Shown here piece after piece: positions 60,688 to 64,000 of a DNA stretch of 64,000 nucleotides. The position numbers and the translations under genes are program-made. Numbering within the stretch: the first letter of the stretch is position 1; every line of letters starts with the position of its first letter. The notes below the pieces were generated by a model that was not told the origin of the DNA, made no database searches, and saw nothing but the letters and a program-made list of their open reading frames with translations. The DNA is from DASUNQ01 sp035536455. GTDB taxonomy: Bacteria; Acidobacteriota; Thermoanaerobaculia; Multivoradales; UBA5704. The stretch covers positions 45,634 to 109,633 of the forward strand of contig DATLOC010000059.1 of NCBI GenBank assembly GCA_035536455.1. The letters run 5' to 3'.

Positions 60688-61065
60688 CTACTTCTCGAAG
60701 AGCCCGAGAATGTTGCCGTCGGGGTCTTTGAACCAGGCGATGCGCTTGCCGTCCGAGCGCCGGGCGACGCCGTCTTCGGTCTTGAGCTCGGGCATGTCGT
60801 ACTCCTCGAAGACGACGCCGCGCTCGCGCAGGCCGGCGAAGGTGCGGTCGAAGTCGTCGACGACGAAGAAGGCGACGGTGTGCTCGGCGCGCGAGGGCGG
60901 GCGCTGGTAGACGAGGAGCACCGTCCCGCCGCCGGCGCGGAAGGTCAGCGCGCCTTCCTCCTCTTCGGGGTCGGCCTTCAGGCCCAGGGTGTGCTCGTAG
61001 AAGCCGCGGGAGCGGGTGAGGTCGGTGGTCGGCAGCGAGGCGTAGACGGGTGCGTTGGCGAGCAT
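60688..61065 (-). CDS. VOC/glyoxalase-like protein
   Basis: 125 residues with a single VOC module pair: ASLPTTDLTRSRGFYEHTLG, VAFFVVDDFDRTFAGLRERG and the C-terminal WFKDPDGNILGLFEK with the metal-ligand glutamate position. It resembles the bleomycin-resistance/glyoxalase-like single-chain group, which act as dimers on varied small molecules. The substrate is unknown. It lies between the hub-spike cassette and the metal regulator, 19 bp after the latter, and may be co-transcribed with it. Confidence 0.82.
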   Translation of the reverse strand: MLANAPVYASLPTTDLTRSRGFYEHTLGLKADPEEEEGALTFRAGGGTVLLVYQRPPSRAEHTVAFFVVDDFDRTFAGLRERGVVFEEYDMPELKTEDGVARRSDGKRIAWFKDPDGNILGLFEK

Positions 61066-61084
61066 GGGAGTCCCCTTTCTCGGG

Positions 61085-61762
61085 TCAGGTCTCGTTCGGG
61101 CCGGGCGACTGGACGAGGATCTTCGCGGCGGCGCGCCAGCCGAGGCTCACGTCCCGGCCGTCGGCGAGCCGGAGATGTACGGTCTCCGCCGTCTCGTCGC
61201 GGGACTCGACGCTGAGGACGCTCCCCGGCACCAGGCCGCTGCGCTCGACCAGGCGCAGGAACTCGGCGCTCTGGTCCCCCACCCGCGCCACCCGGACGGG
61301 CTCTCCGAGCGGGCAGAGCAGGAGGTTCGGCAGGTCCCGCTCGTGGACGTGGCCGGCGGGGCTGGGGATCGGGTCGCCGTGGGGGTCCACGGCGGGGTGG
61401 CCGAGCAGCTCGTCGATGCGCTCGATGACCCGCTCGGAGACGGCGTGCTCGAGCTGCTCGGCCTCGCCGTGCACCTCGCTCCAGTCGAGCCCGACGACCT
61501 GCACCAGGAAGAGCTCGATCAGCCGGTGGCGGCGCAGGACGTGGGTGGCGAGCTCGCGGCCGGCCGGGGTGAGCCGCACGCCGCTGTAGGGTTCGTAGCT
61601 CAACAGGCCGCTGTCGGCCAGGGCCTTGACCATCGCCGTCACCGTCCCCGGAGTGACGCCGAGACTGGCCGCGATCTGCCCCATCGGCACCAGCGCGCCG
61701 GGCTGCCGGTGCTCCTCGAGCAGGATGCGCTTGAGGTAGTCCTCGACCGTGCTGGTGGGCAC
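61085..61762 (-). CDS. DtxR/MntR-family metal-dependent repressor
   Basis: 225 residues. The N-terminal winged helix (TVEDYLKRILLEEHRQPGAL, GQIAASLGVTPGTVTAMVKA) and a dimerisation/metal domain with HVLRRHRLIELFLVQVVGLD, EVHGEAEQLEHAVSE and HPAVDPHGDPIP are characteristic. A C-terminal SH3-like FeoA domain follows. These regulators bind iron or manganese and repress transport and oxidative-stress genes. It diverges by 97 bp from a multicopper oxidase-ZIP transporter pair, a likely target. Confidence 0.93.
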   Translation of the reverse strand: MPTSTVEDYLKRILLEEHRQPGALVPMGQIAASLGVTPGTVTAMVKALADSGLLSYEPYSGVRLTPAGRELATHVLRRHRLIELFLVQVVGLDWSEVHGEAEQLEHAVSERVIERIDELLGHPAVDPHGDPIPSPAGHVHERDLPNLLLCPLGEPVRVARVGDQSAEFLRLVERSGLVPGSVLSVESRDETAETVHLRLADGRDVSLGWRAAAKILVQSPGPNET

Positions 61763-61800
61763 GCTGGGAGCCTATCCCGAGGACCGCCGAGGCCCGCGGT

Positions 61801-61829
61801 TTGACTTTTCGGTGTCATCTGCCTATCCT
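61801..61829 (+). promoter_or_regulatory. Sigma-70 promoter of the oxidase-ZIP operon
   Basis: TTGACT (61801-61806) and TATCCT (61824-61829) are exactly 17 bp apart and the oxidase ATG follows 30 bp later. The box lies in the 97-bp region shared with the divergent DtxR/MntR gene. I see no clear palindrome of the DtxR or MntR type over it, though the CTTTTCG...CTCGAAAT arms flanking it are loosely inverted. Confidence 0.65.
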
Positions 61830-61859
61830 TTTTGACGACTCGAAATCAGGTCCTGGACC

Positions 61860-62909
61860 ATGCAAACCCCTCTCTCGCGCCGCGCCCTTCTCTACCTGGC
61901 GGGGGCAAGCGGCGTGGGAGCCGGCCTCGCCGCCGCGGCAACGCCCCGCCCGCGGGAGGCGGCCGAGCACGGCCACGCCGCGCACGCGATGGCCCACGCG
62001 ATGGGGGTCGTCGGCCGGGTCTCGACGGACGCCTTCGACCCCGCCCTCTTCCTGCGCTCCTGGAACTTCTCGCACCTGCCGGAGGCGGAGCGAGCCCGCT
62101 ACTACCGCGCGACGCCCCGGCCCGACGGGTCGCTCCTGCGCGAGTACGACATCTTCGCCGTCGATCGCGAGGTCGAGATCGCCCCCGGAGTCTTCTTCCC
62201 GGCCTGGACGCTGAACGGCCAGGTGCCGGGCCCGACGATCCGCGCCACCGAGGGGGACCGGATCCGCATCCGCTTCCTCAACCAGGGCTCGCACCCCCAC
62301 ACCCTGCACTTCCACGGCTGGCATCACCCGGCGATGGACGGGTCGCTCCCCGATCAGCAGGTGGCGCCCGGCGACAGCTTCCTCTACGAGTTCGACGCCG
62401 AGCCCTTCGGCGTCCACCTTTACCACTGCCACGCGGTGCCGCTGAAGCGCCACATCTTGAAGGGCCTCTACGGCGCCTTCATCGTCGATCCCAAGACGCC
62501 GCGTCCGCCCGCCGACGAGCTGATCATGGTGATGAACGCCTTCGACACCAACTTCGACGGCGAGAACGAGGTCTACGCCGTCAACACGGTGGCGCACTTC
62601 CACATGCACGCGCCGATCGCGGTCGAGGTCGGCCGCCTGGTGCGGATCTACGTCGTCAACATCACCGAGCTCGACCCGATCAACAGCTTCCACCTGCACG
62701 GCATGTTCTTCAAGGTCTACCGCACCGGCACCTCGCTCGAGACGCAGGAGGTGACCGACACGCTGATGCTCTGCCAGGGCGAGCGGGCGATCCTCGAGAC
62801 CACCTTCCGCTACCCCGGCCAGTTCATGTTCCACGCTCACCAGAGCGAGTTCGCCGAGCTCGGCTGGATGGGGTTCTTCGACGCCCAAGGGGGGACCGGT
62901 GAAGCCTGA
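61860..62909 (+). CDS. Two-domain multicopper oxidase
   Basis: 349 residues with a Tat-like signal (LSRRALLYLAGASGVGAGLA) and an His/Met-rich segment (EHGHAAHAMAHAMG) that may bind copper. Two cupredoxin domains carry the copper ligands: HTLHFHGWHHPAMDG, HLYHCHAVPLKRHI, NSFHLHGMFFKVYR and FMFHAHQSEFAELGWMG. Two-domain oxidases are exported, trimeric, and oxidise phenolics or metals such as Mn(II), Fe(II) or Cu(I). A metal role is favoured here because the gene lies opposite a metalloregulator and its 3' end overlaps a ZIP transporter start by 11 bp. Confidence 0.9.
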   Translation: MQTPLSRRALLYLAGASGVGAGLAAAATPRPREAAEHGHAAHAMAHAMGVVGRVSTDAFDPALFLRSWNFSHLPEAERARYYRATPRPDGSLLREYDIFAVDREVEIAPGVFFPAWTLNGQVPGPTIRATEGDRIRIRFLNQGSHPHTLHFHGWHHPAMDGSLPDQQVAPGDSFLYEFDAEPFGVHLYHCHAVPLKRHILKGLYGAFIVDPKTPRPPADELIMVMNAFDTNFDGENEVYAVNTVAHFHMHAPIAVEVGRLVRIYVVNITELDPINSFHLHGMFFKVYRTGTSLETQEVTDTLMLCQGERAILETTFRYPGQFMFHAHQSEFAELGWMGFFDAQGGTGEA

Positions 62910-64000
62910 CGCCGGGCGCTCCCTCCTCCTCGCGCTGCTGCCGCTCGTCGTCCTTGCCGCGCTCCTCGTCTGGATCGTCCGCTCGCGGCCGAGCGAGACC
63001 CTGCGCGGCGACGCGCCGCCGGTCGAGATCCTCCAAATCCAGCGCGTCGAGCTCCTGCCCAACGAGCTCGTCGTCTCGGTCCTCAACGACGGCCCCGACC
63101 CCTCGACGATCGCGCAGGTGCAGGTGGACGACGCCTACTGGGCCTTCGAGCAGGACCCGACCGGACCGCTCGGCCACCTCGACCGCACGCGGCTGCGCAT
63201 CCCCTACCCCTGGGTGCACGGCGAGACGCACGTCGTTCGCCTGGTCACCGCGACCGGGATCACCTTCGACCACGAGGTCGCGGTGGCGCTCGAGACCCCG
63301 CGGCCCGGCTGGCGCACCTTCGGGCTCTTCGCCCTGATCGGTCTCTACGTCGGGATCATCCCGGTGGCGCTGGGCCTCCTCTGGTACCCGCTCGCCCACC
63401 GGCTCTCGCCCCGCGCCCTCGACTTCCTGCTGGCGCTGACGCTGGGCCTCCTGCTCTTCCTTCTCGTCGACACCCTGCACGAGGGGCTCGAGGCGGCGGG
63501 CGAGCTGCCGGGGAGCTTCCAGGGGGTGGCGCTTCTGGTCTTCGGCGCCGCGGCGGCCTATCTCGCGCTCGAAGCCCTGGGCGGCTGGCTGTCGCGCCGG
63601 CGGAAGGGGCTGGCCGAGGCGGGGTGGGTGACGGCGCTGCTCCTCGCCATCGGCATCGGCCTGCACAACTTCGGCGAGGGGCTGGCCATCGGCTCGGCGT
63701 TCGCCCTCGGCGAAGCCGCGCTCGGCACGCTGCTCATCGTCGGCTTCACGCTGCACAACACGACCGAGGGATTGGCCATCGTCGCGCCGCTGGCGCGGGA
63801 GCAGGGGAGAACGACGATCCGCAGGCTCGTCACGCTTGGCCTGATTGGCGGCGTGCCGACGATCGCCGGCACCTGGCTGGGCGGCTTCGTCTACTCACCG
63901 GTCTGGTCGGTGCTGTTTCTGGGGATTGGCGTCGGGGCCATCGCCCAGGTGGTCGGCCAGATTGCGCGGCAGATGGGCCGCGGCCGCGAGCGCGCGTTCG
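62899..64000 (+). CDS. ZIP-family metal transporter with extra N-terminal domain (3' truncated by window)
   Basis: The frame is open from GTG at 62899 to the window end (367 codons). A signal-anchor helix (LLALLPLVVLAALLVWIV) is followed by a ~100-residue beta-rich extracytoplasmic domain (VELLPNELVVSVLNDGPDPS, YPWVHGETHVVRLVT), then ZIP helices with metal motifs GIGLHNFGEGLAIGSAFALG and FTLHNTTEGLAIVAPLA. ZIP proteins import zinc, iron or manganese. The extra N-terminal domain is unusual for ZIPs. It overlaps the oxidase gene by 11 bp and is presumably under the divergent DtxR/MntR regulator. Confidence 0.88.
   Translation, partial: MKPDAGRSLLLALLPLVVLAALLVWIVRSRPSETLRGDAPPVEILQIQRVELLPNELVVSVLNDGPDPSTIAQVQVDDAYWAFEQDPTGPLGHLDRTRLRIPYPWVHGETHVVRLVTATGITFDHEVAVALETPRPGWRTFGLFALIGLYVGIIPVALGLLWYPLAHRLSPRALDFLLALTLGLLLFLLVDTLHEGLEAAGELPGSFQGVALLVFGAAAAYLALEALGGWLSRRRKGLAEAGWVTALLLAIGIGLHNFGEGLAIGSAFALGEAALGTLLIVGFTLHNTTEGLAIVAPLAREQGRTTIRRLVTLGLIGGVPTIAGTWLGGFVYSPVWSVLFLGIGVGAIAQVVGQIARQMGRGRERAF

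Overview
The window is very GC-rich (roughly 70-74% by eye), densely packed chromosomal DNA, with many 1-4 bp start/stop overlaps (ATGA, GTGA, TTGA) and frequent GTG/TTG starts. It looks like a Gram-negative (diderm) bacterium: a tripartite RND efflux system, an outer-membrane-type beta-barrel protein, lipoprotein signals and a PilS/PilR-like pair. Several DUF4388 proteins, the DUF1501/DUF1800 pair and a secreted metzincin carrying two copies of a ~110-residue C-terminal domain suggest Acidobacteriota (Thermoanaerobaculia-like). That assignment is an inference from gene content; no marker gene settles it.

Layout. 1-4.4 kb: end of a sensor kinase, PilR-like sigma-54 activator, beta-propeller protein, XdhC-family protein. 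4.5-12.6 kb: envelope-glycan type genes (methyltransferase, ArnT/GT39-like protein, two YfhO-like membrane proteins facing each other tail to tail). 12.6-18.9 kb: metzincin, FmdB zinc ribbon, DUF4388 protein, MoeA, and a MacA/MacB-like chimeric remnant. 19-24 kb: HtrA-like protease, DoxX plus ECF sigma factor, a selenocysteine tRNA (tRNA-Sec) and a BlaI/M56 pair with its operator. 24-32.3 kb: DUF1501/DUF1800, a three-gene CheY/GAF/DUF4388 signalling operon, accessory genes and tRNA-Ala(GGC). 32.9-41.7 kb: an operon in which two FHA proteins, a PP2C phosphatase, a Ser/Thr kinase and a single-chain SEDS-transpeptidase fusion recall the actinobacterial fhaAB-pstP-rodA-pbpA-pknAB locus. 42.5-44.2 kb: a frameshifted DoxX gene, a tandem array of 21-bp units filling the only gene-free stretch above 300 bp, and a thioredoxin-fold gene with an in-frame TGA followed by a SECIS-like hairpin. 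44.2-51.3 kb: TetR plus RND efflux operon and a coupled methyltransferase. 51.3-56.9 kb: housekeeping genes and a decayed alpha/beta hydrolase. 57.2-60.7 kb: a small cassette with phage-tail hub and spike proteins, a membrane-anchored ASH-type protein and a small membrane protein, but no sheath or tube genes. 60.7-64 kb: glyoxalase-like protein, MntR/DtxR regulator diverging from a two-domain multicopper oxidase and a ZIP transporter cut by the window end.

The strongest discoveries are: (1) the pairing of tRNA-Sec with a selenocysteine-containing UxxC thioredoxin-like protein; (2) the SEDS-PBP fusion inside a Ser/Thr-phosphorylation operon; (3) the 21-bp-register tandem array; (4) the orphan hub-spike cassette; (5) a two-copy family of ~165-bp inverted-repeat elements whose outer arms differ between copies but stay self-complementary.
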